Origin: an uncultured Flavobacteriaceae bacterium
GTDB lineage: Bacteria; Bacteroidota; Bacteroidia; Flavobacteriales; Flavobacteriaceae
Reading direction: 5' to 3'
Length of the DNA: 64,000 nt
NCBI GenBank assembly: GCA_905381055.1
Contig: CAJPUR010000011.1
Coordinates: forward strand, 62,001-126,000
Part shown: positions 45,824 to 54,656 of the stretch, one piece after another
How the letters are laid out: every line of letters starts with the position of its first letter
Numbering within the stretch: the first letter of the stretch is position 1
The notes under the pieces: generated by a model
The model's database searches: none
What the model was told of the DNA's origin: nothing
Seen by the model: the letters and a program-made list of their open reading frames with translations, nothing else
Position numbers and translations under genes: made by a program

Positions 45824-45852
45824 CAAATTTAATATATTAATTCGTTATTCAA
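45824..45852 (-). promoter_or_regulatory. Promoter of rplM-rpsI
   Basis: On the minus strand, TTG (45852-45850) and TAAATTTG (45831-45824) are 18 bases apart, a perfect match to the Bacteroidetes housekeeping promoter. The -7 box is 32 bases from the rplM start codon. Confidence 0.7.
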
Positions 45853-45876
45853 AAAAGGAAATAGTTTTTTTTTATG

Positions 45877-46248
45877 TTAAAAAGGCAAATCATCTTCTTC
45901 TTGATTAACACCTTCAGCTGAGGAATCAGAATTTGTAATAAAAGATTCAGGTTTATTCTCAATATCTGGGATCTCTATTTTTTCAATTCTCCAACCTTGA
46001 ATTGAATTAAAGTATTTTGTTTGACCTTCAGGATTAATCCATTCTCTCCCCCTTATGTTAATTCCTATTTTCACGTTTTCATCAATACTATAATTATCTA
46101 AAAGTTCACATTTATCCTGAATAAATTCTAGTAAGATGTTTTGGGGGTATTGCTCTTGAGTTGTAATTACAACCTCCCTTTTTCTAAACCCATTTGTCCC
46201 ATAAGTCTTTATATCATCTATCCATTTAATTTTACCACTAATTTCCAT
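45877..46248 (-). CDS. DUF3127 domain protein
   Basis: A 123-residue protein of the DUF3127 family, common in Bacteroidota. The conserved core is GFRKREVVITTQEQYPQNILLEFIQDKC, then VKIGINIRGREWINPEGQTKYFNSIQGWRIE. The fold is probably OB-like, and the tail (95-123) is acidic and ends in EEDDLPF, which resembles the acidic tip of SSB proteins that recruits partners. A nucleic-acid-binding role is therefore a guess. It is divergent from the histidine kinase gene. Confidence 0.82.
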   Translation of the reverse strand: MEISGKIKWIDDIKTYGTNGFRKREVVITTQEQYPQNILLEFIQDKCELLDNYSIDENVKIGINIRGREWINPEGQTKYFNSIQGWRIEKIEIPDIENKPESFITNSDSSAEGVNQEEDDLPF

Positions 46249-46344
46249 TTATTTCTTATTTAATTTATATAAATATAAAAAATGTTTAGATCAAATAATA
46301 CATAAATATTATTAACCATTTTACACTATATTAGTGTAATTCAA

Positions 46345-47508
46345 TTGATATTAACCTTGATAAATCTCTCTAAAAATACAATTATTAATTTTGGACTAGT
46401 TATTTCATTTTTTCTAGTAAGTTTTATTCTCTGGAATACAAATATTCTTTTTCAAATATTGAAAGATGAAGAGAGGTCAAAAATGGAATTATGGGCATTA
46501 GCTCAAAAAGAACTAATAAAGAATGAAAATTTAAATAAAGATTATGGGAATATTGTTTTTGATGTTCTACAAAAAATTGGTAACACCCCAATTATTCTTT
46601 TAAACTCTGATGAAAAAATTATTGATTATAAAAATATTGACTGGAATCCTCAATTTAATAAAGATTCCTCTGATTTATATCATCAATTAAAAATACTCAA
46701 AAACCAAAATAAGCCAATCATAATTAGATATGATAACTTAAATCAAAAACTATATTATGGAGACTCTAAAATTTTAAGCAAACTGCAATATTATCCAATA
46801 GCATTACTGATTGTTATTTTTCTTTTTGGGTCAATTTTATATTTCTACTTTAGAATAACTAAAATTTCAGAACAAAATAAACTATGGGCTGGAATGGCTA
46901 AAGAAACTGCTCACCAGATAGGCACTCCTTTAACTTCACTTATGGGATGGACATCATTAATTAAAGATCGAGGTTTAAAAAATAATTCTATTTTAGAGAT
47001 TGAAAAAGATATTAAACGCCTTGAAATAATCACTGAAAGGTTTTCAAAAATAGGATCATTACCTGATTTAAATAAAAAAAATATAATAGAAATAATTTCA
47101 AATACCATTAATTATTTAAAAAAAAGAAATTCCAAATATCTAAAATGGGAATATAATTTTACTGAAAAAAAAATTGAAATTCCAATTAACGAAATATTAT
47201 TTAGTTGGACCCTTGAGAATATTTTAAATAATTCAATTGATTCCATGAAAGGCAAAGGAAAAATTAAAATCATTTTAGAAAACGAAAAAAAGTTGATTAG
47301 ACTTTTTATTGCTGATTCTGGTAAAGGTGTTCCTAGAAAGAATTATAAGCTTATTTTTAATCCAGGATTTACAACAAAAAATAAGGGATGGGGTTTAGGT
47401 CTCTCTTTATCTAAGCGAATAATTGAAGATTATCATAAAGGCACAATAAAGATCAAAAAATCTATGATTGGGGAGGGTACTAGTTTTGAGATTATATTAA
47501 AAAAATAA
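46345..47508 (+). CDS. Membrane sensor histidine kinase without adjacent response regulator
   Basis: A 387-residue kinase with a first membrane segment at about 13-33, an extracytoplasmic part of about 115 residues, and a second segment at about 150-169. The dimerisation box has the phospho-acceptor His190 (KETAHQIGTPLTSL), with Gln and Gly where most kinases have Glu and Phe. The ATPase domain has the N box WTLENILNNSIDSM (287-300), DSGKG (323-327) and GWGLGLSLSKRI (347-358). The start is TTG at 46345; a TTG at 46357 is also possible. No receiver gene is nearby. This kind of kinase is often next to HIT and greA in Flavobacteriia. Confidence 0.9.
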   Translation: MILTLINLSKNTIINFGLVISFFLVSFILWNTNILFQILKDEERSKMELWALAQKELIKNENLNKDYGNIVFDVLQKIGNTPIILLNSDEKIIDYKNIDWNPQFNKDSSDLYHQLKILKNQNKPIIIRYDNLNQKLYYGDSKILSKLQYYPIALLIVIFLFGSILYFYFRITKISEQNKLWAGMAKETAHQIGTPLTSLMGWTSLIKDRGLKNNSILEIEKDIKRLEIITERFSKIGSLPDLNKKNIIEIISNTINYLKKRNSKYLKWEYNFTEKKIEIPINEILFSWTLENILNNSIDSMKGKGKIKIILENEKKLIRLFIADSGKGVPRKNYKLIFNPGFTTKNKGWGLGLSLSKRIIEDYHKGTIKIKKSMIGEGTSFEIILKK

Positions 47509-47513
47509 TATTT

Positions 47514-47909
47514 TTAATTTTTATAACTATGATTTATTTTTTTTGCTAATTTTTCCATTTCATAATTACTTATTTTAACTTTTTTTATAAATCTTATATC
47601 ATCCATATTAAATATTGGAATTAGATGTACATGAACATGAGGTACATCTAAACCTATAACTGAAATTGCTATTCTTTTGCATTTAATATTTTTATTTATT
47701 GCTTTAGCAACTTTGTATGAAAAATTCATAAGTGAATTAAACTGGTCATTGTCTAAATCAAAAATTTTATCAATTTGTATTTTTGGTATACATAGAGTAT
47801 GCCCTAAAGTGTTTGGATTTATATCTAAAATCGCAATGTTGTTTTCATCCTCGGCAACTTTGTGACTTGGTAACTCTCCATTAATAATCTTAGTAAATAT
47901 AGTTTTCAA
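47514..47909 (-). CDS. HIT family protein (Hint-like nucleotide hydrolase)
   Basis: A 131-residue histidine-triad protein. The triad is HVHVH at 91-95 (GLDVPHVHVHLIPI), and the N-terminal FTKIINGELPSHKVAEDEN is the usual start. Such proteins hydrolyse AMP-lysine or similar adenylates. The gene is 2 bases downstream of greA, an order conserved in the group. Confidence 0.93.
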   Translation of the reverse strand: MKTIFTKIINGELPSHKVAEDENNIAILDINPNTLGHTLCIPKIQIDKIFDLDNDQFNSLMNFSYKVAKAINKNIKCKRIAISVIGLDVPHVHVHLIPIFNMDDIRFIKKVKISNYEMEKLAKKINHSYKN

Positions 47910-47911
47910 AA

Positions 47912-48388
47912 TTAATCTCTTGAAATTTCAATTATTTCTAATTCAATTTTACCGTTTGGGACATGGATTTCAGCAACTTCGCCAACTTTTTTACCTAATA
48001 ACCCCTTACCAATAGGAGATTCAACTGAAATTTTTCCAGATTTTAAATCTGCCTCTTTCTGAGCAACTAAAATATATGTCATGAACATGCCATTATTTAT
48101 CCTTTTAACTTTTACTTTTGATAAAACTAATACCTTAGAATCATCTAACTTTGATTTATCTATTATCCTTGCATTACTGACTATTTCCTCTAATTTAGAA
48201 ATTTTTAGTTCTAATAATCCTTGAGCTTCTTTTGCAGCATCATATTCTGCATTTTCACTAAGATCACCCTTGTCACGTGCCTCAGCAATGGCTAGAGATG
48301 CTTTGGGTCTTTCAATGTCTTTCAATTGATTTAATTCAATTTTCAATTTTTTAAATCCCTCTTTAGTATAATATGATACCTTACTCAT
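47912..48388 (-). CDS. greA: Transcription elongation factor GreA
   Basis: A 158-residue GreA, which stimulates cleavage of backtracked RNA by RNA polymerase. The start at 48388 (MSKVSYYTKEGFKKL) gives the exact family length; a longer frame from 48433 adds 15 residues that do not belong. The coiled-coil domain has the conserved acidic tip RDKGDLSENAEYDAAKE at about residues 38-54, and the C-terminal domain has SPIGKGLLGKKVGE. Confidence 0.96.
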   Translation of the reverse strand: MSKVSYYTKEGFKKLKIELNQLKDIERPKASLAIAEARDKGDLSENAEYDAAKEAQGLLELKISKLEEIVSNARIIDKSKLDDSKVLVLSKVKVKRINNGMFMTYILVAQKEADLKSGKISVESPIGKGLLGKKVGEVAEIHVPNGKIELEIIEISRD

Positions 48389-48430
48389 TATTTTAAATAT
48401 ATTCCGATATTTGATTAAATAAACTGTTGA

Positions 48431-48438
48431 CAAATATA
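48431..48438 (-). promoter_or_regulatory. Putative -7 box of greA
   Basis: TATATTTG on the minus strand lies 42 bases before the greA start. TTA at 48460-48458 is 19 bases further upstream. The box touches the start codon of the divergent Rieske-like gene, so the two transcripts would begin back to back. Confidence 0.4.
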
Positions 48439-48899
48439 TGAATTTGAATGAAGCTTCTAAAATCTTTACAAATGGAATACTTTTTACTTTATTAACTATT
48501 TTAAATAATAGTTGTCAAAAAAATAATTTAGATAGAAATCCATATTTACAAGAATTTGAATTTGAATACTCAGTAAACTTAAATTTACCTCAATACGATA
48601 ATATTAAATATGCTGGAGGTAATATTCTAATACCTCAAATAGGTATTAAAGGTGTTTATTTATTTAATTTATCTGGAAATTCATTTTTTGCTTGGGAAGC
48701 TAGTTGTCCAAATCATAATCCTAACAATTGTTCTCAAATGAAAAATATTGGAGTATTAATTCAATGTGAATGTGAAAATTTTAAATATAGTTTAGCTACA
48801 GGACAACTAATTAATGAGGCCACTGAGCCAAAAAAATATTACCCATTATTAAATTATCCCGTTAAAAAAAATGGTTCTAATTTGATAATTTCAAATTAA
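48438..48899 (+). CDS. Rieske-like lipoprotein with altered cluster ligands
   Basis: A 153-residue protein with a lipoprotein-type signal: a hydrophobic stretch ends in NNSC, with Cys at residue 26. The mature part follows the Rieske fold: GVYLFNLSGNSFFAWEASCPNH, then IQCECENFKYSLATGQ and PLLNYPVKKNGSNLIIS. In the first motif Cys90 and His93 are spaced C-x2-H instead of C-x-H. In the second, Cys110 and Cys112 are followed by Glu113 where the His ligand should be. Cys98 is extra. Whether it holds a 2Fe-2S cluster is open. It is convergent with the TonB receptor and divergent from greA. Confidence 0.75.
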   Translation: MNLNEASKIFTNGILFTLLTILNNSCQKNNLDRNPYLQEFEFEYSVNLNLPQYDNIKYAGGNILIPQIGIKGVYLFNLSGNSFFAWEASCPNHNPNNCSQMKNIGVLIQCECENFKYSLATGQLINEATEPKKYYPLLNYPVKKNGSNLIISN

Positions 48900-48901
48900 T
48901 T

Positions 48902-51076
48902 TTAAAATTCGATATTTGTGCCCAAGAAAAAATTGATCCCTGCTTGAGGATAATATCCTACTCCCTCAATAGTTTTTATTTTCCCAACCTCAGACCAGTT
49001 GTCGTCATAACTATACCAATAACCATTTGAAATGTATTTTTGATTTAAAAAATTGTTAACCAAAAGATAGACATCTATTTTTTTTATCCATTTTTTTGGA
49101 ATTACTTGATAATTAATATTTAAATCATTAGTAAAATAAGAATCTAGTTTTGAAAAATTTGAATCAATATTACCCATATATTGCTCTCCAACATATTTAG
49201 ATAAAACGGTTGCTGAAAAATTTTTATCAAAAATTAAAATAAATTTATTACCAGCAATAACCGATGGAGAAAAAGAAATATTTGTTTTACCGAGATTTTG
49301 AATAAGTCCGTCACGCTTAAAATAAAAGTTGCGGTTTTTGTTTCTACTAACACTTAAATTAAAATCTGAAATTAATTTATCATTAATTTTAAAAATTCCT
49401 TCGAATTCAAGCCCAAATCTATAGCTATCTCCTACATTTTGTCTAATTGGAGCTCCAACTTCATCTAGTTGACCAGTTAGAACTAATTGATCCTTATAAT
49501 CCATAAAGTAAATGTTTAATTTGGAGTCAATTCTATTATTAATAAATTTAATTCCCAATTCATAATCATCCATTTTTTCAGGTTTAGGATTTCCATTTTC
49601 ATAATCAGTCCTATTTGGTTCCCTATTTGCCCTAGCATATGAAAAATACATTCTTGCTAAACCATTTAAATTATAATTGATTCCAAACTTGGGATTAAAA
49701 AATGAAAATTTATCATTAATTGATATTTTACTTGGTCCATTCACTTCACCGCTAACTCTGTAAGCAACTTCTCTTAATTGTAAATCACCAAATAAAGATA
49801 ATTTTCTATTAATTTTCTGAGTTATTTTAGTATATATATTACCATCACTTTTTTTACCCTGATTATAATAAAATTCATGATTAGGTAATGCATTACTGGA
49901 AAATTTTGCCCAAACCATTTTCCCAAAATGATCTCCAATGTATTTACCATATGAGCCTCCAAAAATGATTTTAGTTCTATCAGTAAAATACTGAAGAGAT
50001 AAAGTAGTAATATAATTATCATTATCTAACCACTTTTGTCCAACATTATCAGTTTCAATAATTTTTTCTCCTCCAATATTAATTTCTTGGAGTTGAAGAC
50101 TATTAAAAGTTTGATTATTATTATACTCCTCATAAAAACCCCTACCATAAGTATAGTTAAGACCTATTGAAAGATTTAAGTTTACATTTATTTTTTCATT
50201 CCAATGAAATTGATAATGATCTTGTTTGTAGTTATCAACTTGATTATCATAAAAACCTATTAACTCGTCGCTAGAATTATAAATTTCTCCAGCAAAATTA
50301 TAAGTTCTTTTATTTTTTAAAGTAACTGGATCTACACCATACCAAGATTGATAAGTTATTTCAGAACCACCAAAAACCAATAATTTAAAAAGTCTTTTAT
50401 CATTTTTATAAAGTCCTTGGAAAAAATAAGATTTTAAATTTGATGATGCCCTATCAATATAACCGTCTGATTTTATCTTTGAATGTCTACCAGAAAATTC
50501 AAATTTATTATTAATTAAACCTGTTGAATATTTTACAGTAGATTTTTGAGAATTAAAAGATCCATAACTTCTTGATATTTTTGTATATCCTTCCTCTGAA
50601 ATTCCATCTGTCAAAATATTAATAGTTGCACCAAAAGCAGACGATCCATTTGATGAAGTACCTACTCCTCTTTGAACTTGAATGTTTTCAACAGAAGATG
50701 AAATATCTGGCAAATTAACCCAAAAAGTCCCTTGAGACTCAGGATCATTATATGGAATACCATTAATTGTAACATTCACTCTTGTTGCATCACTTCCTCT
50801 AACCCTAATACCAGTGTACCCAATTCCAGCTCCTGCATCAGAAGTAGTTACAACTGAAGGTAAAAAATTTAATAAAATTGGTAAATCTTGTCCTAAGTTC
50901 CTTTTGGACAACTCTTTTTTAGTAACCTTTGAAAAGGTAATTGGCATGTCCTCTGAGGCCCTCAAACCAGTCACACTTACCTCATCCAAATTAATTAATG
51001 AATCAATTACTTTTTCTTGACTATTTCCAATTGAAAAAATTAAAAACAAAAACAAATATTTCTTTTCCATAACCAT
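48902..51076 (-). CDS. TonB-dependent receptor under TPP riboswitch control (probable thiamine receptor)
   Basis: A 724-residue outer-membrane receptor. A signal peptide (about 1-20; Met3 may be the true start) is followed directly by the TonB box and plug (LDEVSVTGLRASEDMPITFSKVTKKEL), without the carboxypeptidase-like domain of SusC proteins. The plug has GYTGIRVRGSDATRVNVTINGIPYNDPESQ and SAFGATINI. The C-terminal barrel ends in a Phe-terminated strand (GINFFLGTNIEF). A TPP aptamer lies 50 bases upstream, so thiamine or a derivative is the likely ligand. This is strong inference from regulation, not from the barrel sequence itself. Confidence 0.94.
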   Translation of the reverse strand: MVMEKKYLFLFLIFSIGNSQEKVIDSLINLDEVSVTGLRASEDMPITFSKVTKKELSKRNLGQDLPILLNFLPSVVTTSDAGAGIGYTGIRVRGSDATRVNVTINGIPYNDPESQGTFWVNLPDISSSVENIQVQRGVGTSSNGSSAFGATINILTDGISEEGYTKISRSYGSFNSQKSTVKYSTGLINNKFEFSGRHSKIKSDGYIDRASSNLKSYFFQGLYKNDKRLFKLLVFGGSEITYQSWYGVDPVTLKNKRTYNFAGEIYNSSDELIGFYDNQVDNYKQDHYQFHWNEKINVNLNLSIGLNYTYGRGFYEEYNNNQTFNSLQLQEINIGGEKIIETDNVGQKWLDNDNYITTLSLQYFTDRTKIIFGGSYGKYIGDHFGKMVWAKFSSNALPNHEFYYNQGKKSDGNIYTKITQKINRKLSLFGDLQLREVAYRVSGEVNGPSKISINDKFSFFNPKFGINYNLNGLARMYFSYARANREPNRTDYENGNPKPEKMDDYELGIKFINNRIDSKLNIYFMDYKDQLVLTGQLDEVGAPIRQNVGDSYRFGLEFEGIFKINDKLISDFNLSVSRNKNRNFYFKRDGLIQNLGKTNISFSPSVIAGNKFILIFDKNFSATVLSKYVGEQYMGNIDSNFSKLDSYFTNDLNINYQVIPKKWIKKIDVYLLVNNFLNQKYISNGYWYSYDDNWSEVGKIKTIEGVGYYPQAGINFFLGTNIEF

Positions 51077-51119
51077 TGATTTTGATTAGGGTCCTGATAT
51101 AGTTATAGTTAAAAATTGA

Positions 51120-51195
51120 AATCCAATTCCCTTGGCAGCATTACCTGCCCAGGTTCATGGGGTATAATCTCAGCTATAATAGCACCCCCTATTTA
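51120..51195 (-). promoter_or_regulatory. TPP (THI-box) riboswitch
   Basis: All conserved parts of the thiamine pyrophosphate aptamer are found in order on the minus strand: GGGGTGC (51188-51182), CTGAGA (51173-51168), CCC before TGAACCTG (51157-51150), TAATGC (51143-51138) and AGGGA (51132-51128). The start codon of the TonB receptor is about 50 bases further. I see no strong terminator hairpin with a T run, so control of translation is more likely than of transcription. The aptamer fills most of the 130-base gap between the NadR-like and the receptor gene. Confidence 0.95.
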
Positions 51196-51206
51196 TTAGA
51201 GTAAAT

Positions 51207-51785
51207 TTAATGATTTTTATTTAGTTTATTAATATAACTATCAATAAACTTTACTGCCATTTTTAGTCTTTTATTTTTACTTCCATTCACAATCAAATAA
51301 TTTAATTTTTTGTTGTCCAATTCGGCTTTAAAAATATCGAACATTTCATTTCTATTGTTAGGACGATCTCTCAAATCATCTTTAATCCAGGGTATATCTA
51401 CTTGTGTCAAAATATATAAATCATAGTGATAAATTTTAACTAATTCTTTAATTAATTTTGGGCAAAAACCGTCATAATGAGATTCAGACCAAATTTTAGT
51501 GACCAAAATATTTGTATCACAAAATAAAATCTTTTTTGAATTATCGGTTAATGTGTTTTCACTTTTCATTTGGCCAAATGCAATCTTAATAAGATCATCA
51601 ATATCACAAATTTCATTTTTTAAATCCCATTTATTTTGTAAAAATTGTCTGGCAAATTCAGGAACATATTTTGTTTTATAATATTGAGCAAGTTGAATAG
51701 CAAGTGTTGTTTTACCTGAAGACTCAGGTCCATATAAAACTACTTTTAAACATTTAGATTTTTTTTGACTAATATATTCTTCCAC
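51207..51785 (-). CDS. NadR-like ATP-binding kinase (ribosylnicotinamide/thiamine kinase candidate)
   Basis: A 192-residue P-loop protein that matches only the C-terminal kinase domain of NadR. The Walker A is GPESSGKTT at 19-27, followed by YVPEFARQFL, the NadR signature. LFCDTNILVTKIWSE and LTQVDIPWIKDDLRDRP follow. In NadR this domain phosphorylates nicotinamide riboside; standalone forms beside PnuC do the same. Here the neighbours are thiamine-related, so a thiamine kinase is an alternative. It overlaps the pnuC-like gene by 40 bases; a later start would reduce that overlap but would cut close to the P-loop. Confidence 0.85.
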   Translation of the reverse strand: MEEYISQKKSKCLKVVLYGPESSGKTTLAIQLAQYYKTKYVPEFARQFLQNKWDLKNEICDIDDLIKIAFGQMKSENTLTDNSKKILFCDTNILVTKIWSESHYDGFCPKLIKELVKIYHYDLYILTQVDIPWIKDDLRDRPNNRNEMFDIFKAELDNKKLNYLIVNGSKNKRLKMAVKFIDSYINKLNKNH

Positions 51786-52384
51786 TCTTTATAACCCTTT
51801 ATAGCTAATATTGTAAATATAAGATATTGAAAACTCGTTAATGTCAATCCTTTATAAAAATATAATGGGATTGAAATTATATCACCAATTATCCAAAACA
51901 TCCAATGCTCTAATTTTCTTCTTGCCATCAACCACATACCTGCAAAAAATAAAGAGGTGGTAAAAGTGTCAATCCAAGCAATTGGATTATCCCATTTATT
52001 AAAAATAATATATATTCCAGTCACCAATAAAATGGATAACAATATTATTATTGTGACTTTAACTTTTTCATTTTTGGAATAACTTGAAATTTTATTAACT
52101 GTCTTGCCAGAATCTTTTAAATTCCAAAAATACCATCCATAAATACTCATTGAAAAAAAATACATATTAATTATAAGATCCCCTAGAAGTCCCCAATTAA
52201 ACAATAAATATATATATATACCTGTAGAAATGATTCCCGTTGGATAAACAAAAATATCGTTGTTTTTAGCGAACCAGACGGATAATAATCCAAAAAAAAC
52301 TGCTGTTAATTCTAAATAAAAATTAATTATTGAATAGTTAGAATATTGTGAAAAAAAAAAATCAAAAACTTGGAATATATCCAC
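51746..52384 (-). CDS. PnuC/PnuT family vitamin transporter
   Basis: A 212-residue inner-membrane protein with about seven hydrophobic segments. The family pattern is clear: LELTAVFFGLLSVWFAKNNDIFVYPTGI at the start, WGLLGDLIINMYFFSMSIYGWYFW in the middle and MWLMARRKLEHWMFWIIGDIISIPLYFYKG near the end. PnuC homologues move nicotinamide riboside and PnuT homologues thiamine by facilitated diffusion, with trapping by phosphorylation. The thiamine-binding gene upstream and the TPP riboswitch next to the cluster favour thiamine. Starts and stops overlap both neighbours. Confidence 0.9.
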   Translation of the reverse strand: MDIFQVFDFFFSQYSNYSIINFYLELTAVFFGLLSVWFAKNNDIFVYPTGIISTGIYIYLLFNWGLLGDLIINMYFFSMSIYGWYFWNLKDSGKTVNKISSYSKNEKVKVTIIILLSILLVTGIYIIFNKWDNPIAWIDTFTTSLFFAGMWLMARRKLEHWMFWIIGDIISIPLYFYKGLTLTSFQYLIFTILAIKGYKEWKNILVKKNLNV

Positions 52385-52622
52385 TTCTATCTCCTTTAAT
52401 TATTTTTATAATGATTATAACAGCTTCCTGGTCAATTAATGATTTAGCAATAGCATTTTTTAAAAACTCCATCAAAGAATAATATTCCCCGTAAATCTGA
52501 GTACTTAATGGATTTTCAATTACTTTAAATTCACTTTTTCTTAATTCACTAATAAATTTCTTAATTAATTCCTCATAATTATCTTGTAAAGGGCTTAGAG
52601 TTAATTCAGCTGATATTTCCAT
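52362..52622 (-). CDS. Thiamine-binding protein, YkoF/MTH1187 family
   Basis: An 86-residue protein of the thiamine-binding fold. The signature is MEISAELTLSPLQDNYEELI at the start and STQIYGEYYSLMEFLKNAI in the middle, which match the beta-strand, Pro-Leu and Tyr positions of MTH1187/YkoF proteins. These bind thiamine or its pyrimidine half in the cytoplasm. There is no signal peptide. It overlaps the PnuC-like gene by 23 bases and sits 4 bases after the phosphopantetheinyl transferase gene. The function is inferred from family and neighbours. Confidence 0.8.
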   Translation of the reverse strand: MEISAELTLSPLQDNYEELIKKFISELRKSEFKVIENPLSTQIYGEYYSLMEFLKNAIAKSLIDQEAVIIIIKIIKGDRSGYIPSF

Positions 52623-52626
52623 AATA

Positions 52627-53253
52627 TTATTTAGGTAAAGCTATAGTAGCACAATAGCCTTTTAAATTAACAAAAATAAGTGAAAAATATTTAACTATAC
52701 CGTTGTCAATAATATAACCTTTACCATTATTTTCATCTAATTTAAATGGTAAAACATTTATTTGCTTTGAAAAACTTAGACCTCTTCTATCATAGGATTT
52801 AAATATTGCCTCTTTAGCTGTCCATAATTTGGTCAAATTCAAAATTTGTTTCTTATTGTTTAAAACAAAATTTTCACTTTTATTGATAAATTTATGCTTA
52901 ATTCCAATTATTTTACCCCTAGTCTTTTCAATATCTACACCTAAATCTAAATCACTTACTGCAATCATAACCATTCCATATGAGTTTGAAATAGAAATTT
53001 TTTTTCCACTTTTTAGATAGGGTTTTCCTGAATTTTTAAAACTTAAATATTTATAATCATAGTTTAAAAATTTTAATATTTTAATGGTAGAAATAAATTC
53101 TTTTCTTTTATGTTTTAAATTTATAGATTCAAATTTTTTTAATAAAACATTTGAAAAATATAACCCTGATTTTAATTCTGACTCTGATTCAGTTATATTC
53201 CATATTATTACTCTTGTAGAAAAATCTAACTTAAAATCTTTAATTATTGGCAT
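52627..53253 (-). CDS. 4'-phosphopantetheinyl transferase superfamily protein
   Basis: A 208-residue enzyme of the Sfp/AcpT-like family. The metal and CoA-binding motif is [11 protein letters not shown] (Asp107 and Glu109), and the catalytic helix is [15 protein letters not shown] (144-158, with Glu148). It would transfer the phosphopantetheine arm from CoA to an acyl carrier protein. The N-terminal half is divergent. It is divergent from ahcY and leads the minus-strand cluster down to the NadR-like gene. Confidence 0.9.
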   Translation of the reverse strand: MPIIKDFKLDFSTRVIIWNITESESELKSGLYFSNVLLKKFESINLKHKRKEFISTIKILKFLNYDYKYLSFKNSGKPYLKSGKKISISNSYGMVMIAVSDLDLGVDIEKTRGKIIGIKHKFINKSENFVLNNKKQILNLTKLWTAKEAIFKSYDRRGLSFSKQINVLPFKLDENNGKGYIIDNGIVKYFSLIFVNLKGYCATIALPK

Positions 53254-53274
53254 TTATTTGTATTAAGAAAGTCT

Positions 53275-53282
53275 TACTTTTG
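53275..53282 (+). promoter_or_regulatory. Putative -7 box of ahcY
   Basis: TACTTTTG matches TAnnTTTG and lies 28 bases before the ahcY start. The nearest TTG is only 14 bases upstream, so the -33 element is not optimal. No SAH or SAM riboswitch fits in the remaining leader. Confidence 0.4.
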
Positions 53283-53310
53283 CAACATATATATAAACAA
53301 ATATATAATT

Positions 53311-54627
53311 ATGAAAAATAATACAACTGTGATGAAATATAAAGTCAAAGATATTAATCTTGCTGATTGGGGAAGAAAAGAAATTCATTTAGCTGAAAAT
53401 GAAATGCCTGGCTTAATGGCTTTAAGAAAAGAATATAAAAAGATTAGCCCCTTAAAAGGAGCAAGGATTGCAGGATGTCTTCACATGACTATTCAAACAG
53501 CTGTATTAATTGAAACACTTGTAGATTTAGGTGCTGAAGTTACATGGTCATCATGCAATATTTTCTCAACTCAAGATCATGCAGCAGCTGCAATTGCAGC
53601 TGCTGGGATACCTGTTTTTGCTTGGAAAGGAATGAACGAACAAGAATTTGATTGGTGTATTGAACAAACTTTATTCTTTGGTGATGAAAAAAAACCATTA
53701 AATATGATTTTAGATGATGGGGGAGATCTAACTAATTTAGTTCTGGATAATTATCCTGAACTAGTAAACGAAATCAAAGGCTTATCTGAAGAAACTACAA
53801 CTGGTGTTCATAGACTGTATGAAAGAATGAAAAACAAAACTTTGCCTATTCCTGCAATAAATGTTAATGATTCTGTAACCAAATCAAAGTTTGATAACAA
53901 ATATGGTACTAAAGAAAGTGCGGTGGACGCAATAAGAAGGGCAACTGATGTTATGCTTGCAGGTAAAAGAGTATTAGTTGCAGGTTACGGTGACGTTGGA
54001 AAAGGGACTGCAGCATCATTTAAAGGAGCAGGTTCGATAGTAACTGTTTCTGAAGTTGATCCAATTTGTGCACTTCAAGCATCAATGGATGGCTTTGAAG
54101 TTAAAAGGATTAATTCTGTTATTTCTGATTCTGATATAATAATTACTGCAACTGGGAATAAAAACATATTAAATAATGAACATTTCCCTAAAATGAAAGA
54201 TAAAACTATTGTATGTAATATTGGACATTTTGATAATGAAATAGATATCGCTTGGCTTAATTCAAATTATGGTAAAAATAAGCAAGAAATTAAGCCCCAA
54301 GTTGATATGTATACCCTTGAAAATGGAAACGAAATTATAGTATTAGCAGAAGGAAGATTAGTTAATCTCGGGTGTGCAACTGGTCATCCTAGTTTCGTAA
54401 TGAGTAATTCCTTTACCAATCAAACTTTAGCTCAAATAGAGTTATGGAAAAATCATAAAAACTATTCCAATAAAGTTTATATGCTCCCTAAGCATTTAGA
54501 TGAAAAAGTAGCTGCCTTACATTTGGGTCATCTTGGCGTTGAATTAGAAAAATTATCAAAGGATCAAGCAGAATATATTGGAGTGAATCAAAATGGGCCC
54601 TTCAAACCTGAATATTACAGATATTAA
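53311..54627 (+). CDS. ahcY: Adenosylhomocysteinase
   Basis: A 438-residue S-adenosylhomocysteine hydrolase, which splits SAH to adenosine and homocysteine and keeps methylation going. The N-terminal region has [13 protein letters not shown] and [20 protein letters not shown], the NAD domain has [17 protein letters not shown] at about 217-233, and the C-terminal [18 protein letters not shown] with the final FKPEYYRY is conserved. A start at Met8 is possible but less upstream support is seen for it. Confidence 0.98.
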   Translation: MKNNTTVMKYKVKDINLADWGRKEIHLAENEMPGLMALRKEYKKISPLKGARIAGCLHMTIQTAVLIETLVDLGAEVTWSSCNIFSTQDHAAAAIAAAGIPVFAWKGMNEQEFDWCIEQTLFFGDEKKPLNMILDDGGDLTNLVLDNYPELVNEIKGLSEETTTGVHRLYERMKNKTLPIPAINVNDSVTKSKFDNKYGTKESAVDAIRRATDVMLAGKRVLVAGYGDVGKGTAASFKGAGSIVTVSEVDPICALQASMDGFEVKRINSVISDSDIIITATGNKNILNNEHFPKMKDKTIVCNIGHFDNEIDIAWLNSNYGKNKQEIKPQVDMYTLENGNEIIVLAEGRLVNLGCATGHPSFVMSNSFTNQTLAQIELWKNHKNYSNKVYMLPKHLDEKVAALHLGHLGVELEKLSKDQAEYIGVNQNGPFKPEYYRY

Positions 54628-54656
54628 TTATTATTTTAAGTAAATACTTTTTCGCA

